A DNA stretch of 5,081 nt from Thermococci archaeon. Lineage in GTDB: Archaea > Methanobacteriota_B > Thermococci > Thermococcales > Thermococcaceae. The stretch lies in assembly GCA_003663525.1 (NCBI GenBank), contig QMUF01000114.1, positions 1 through 5,081 of the forward strand, given 5' to 3'. Position 1 is the first letter of the stretch, and every line of letters begins with the position of its first letter. The notes under the pieces were generated by a model that worked only from the letters and a program-made list of their open reading frames with translations, was not told where the DNA came from and did not search any database. Positions 4,968 to 5,081 of this stretch are shown here, in pieces. Position numbers and translations under genes: made by a program.

Positions 4968-5081
4968 TGAATATCTTAGCAATCCAACCTTCAAGCAAAT
5001 GTGATAGTAATTGTTTGGTATGCCCTTGGAAAGAGAAGTTTAGTTGCGTTGGAGTAATGCTACCTCCCGAAGCATTGGAGG
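4967..5081 (+). CDS. Radical SAM protein, 3' end beyond the window
   Basis: The 38 visible residues begin MNILAIQPSSKCDSNCLVCP and go on to WKEKFSC and VGVMLPPEALE. Cys12, Cys16 and Cys19 form CxxxCxxC, the motif that binds the [4Fe-4S] cluster by which radical SAM enzymes cleave S-adenosylmethionine. The short strand before it (NILAIQP) and its place at the extreme N-terminus are typical. Cys26 shortly after may be incidental. The catalytic branch (methylase, maturase, SPASM type and so on) cannot be told from this fragment. The start overlaps the V4R stop as TGATG, with a strong ribosome binding site, so translation is probably coupled. The gene is incomplete only because the window ends. 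Confidence 0.83.
   Translation, partial: MNILAIQPSSKCDSNCLVCPWKEKFSCVGVMLPPEALE

Overview
The window looks like the chromosome of a hyperthermophilic archaeon of the order Thermococcales (Pyrococcus or an AT-rich Thermococcus). The reasons are the archaeal protein families present (a dihydropteroate-synthase-related protein with a DUF4346-type tail, an MJ1316/DUF504 protein, a DUF835 protein and a V4R protein), ribosome binding sites of the GGAGGTGATC type, TATA-like promoters with very short leaders, and tightly packed, partly overlapping genes. The organism is inferred from these traits; no ribosomal RNA or other marker is present.

Layout: 1-1107 (+) is the 3' part of a dihydropteroate-synthase-like gene. 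Facing it, 1137-2202 (-) holds a TatD-type metal-dependent hydrolase followed 6 nt later by a small gene that is broken by a one-base frameshift at an A6G5 run. A 60-80 bp divergent promoter region at about 2203-2283 contains an 18-bp palindrome lying halfway between the two start codons. It separates tatD from 2284-3234 (+), which encodes a degenerate ferritin-like helical domain fused to a DUF835 domain. That gene runs 24 bp into the 3' end of a minus-strand pair, 3211-4161, made of a metallo-beta-lactamase-fold hydrolase and an MJ1316/UPF0248 protein whose stop and start codons abut.

Upstream of the hydrolase, about 4172-4250 is not protein coding in my reading. It carries two stable hairpins on the minus strand, one closed by a GNRA tetraloop, then a T6 run, then the ribosome binding site. 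A TATA-like element about 25 nt upstream would start transcription just before the first hairpin. This is the best candidate for something undescribed: a structured 5' leader (riboswitch or attenuator) or a stand-alone small RNA.

The right end, 4416-5081 (+), is a new operon: a V4R-domain protein with the conserved cysteines, whose stop codon overlaps the start of a radical SAM gene that continues past the window. The overlap suggests that the two proteins are made in step and work together. No tRNA, rRNA, CRISPR array, insertion sequence or prophage element was seen.
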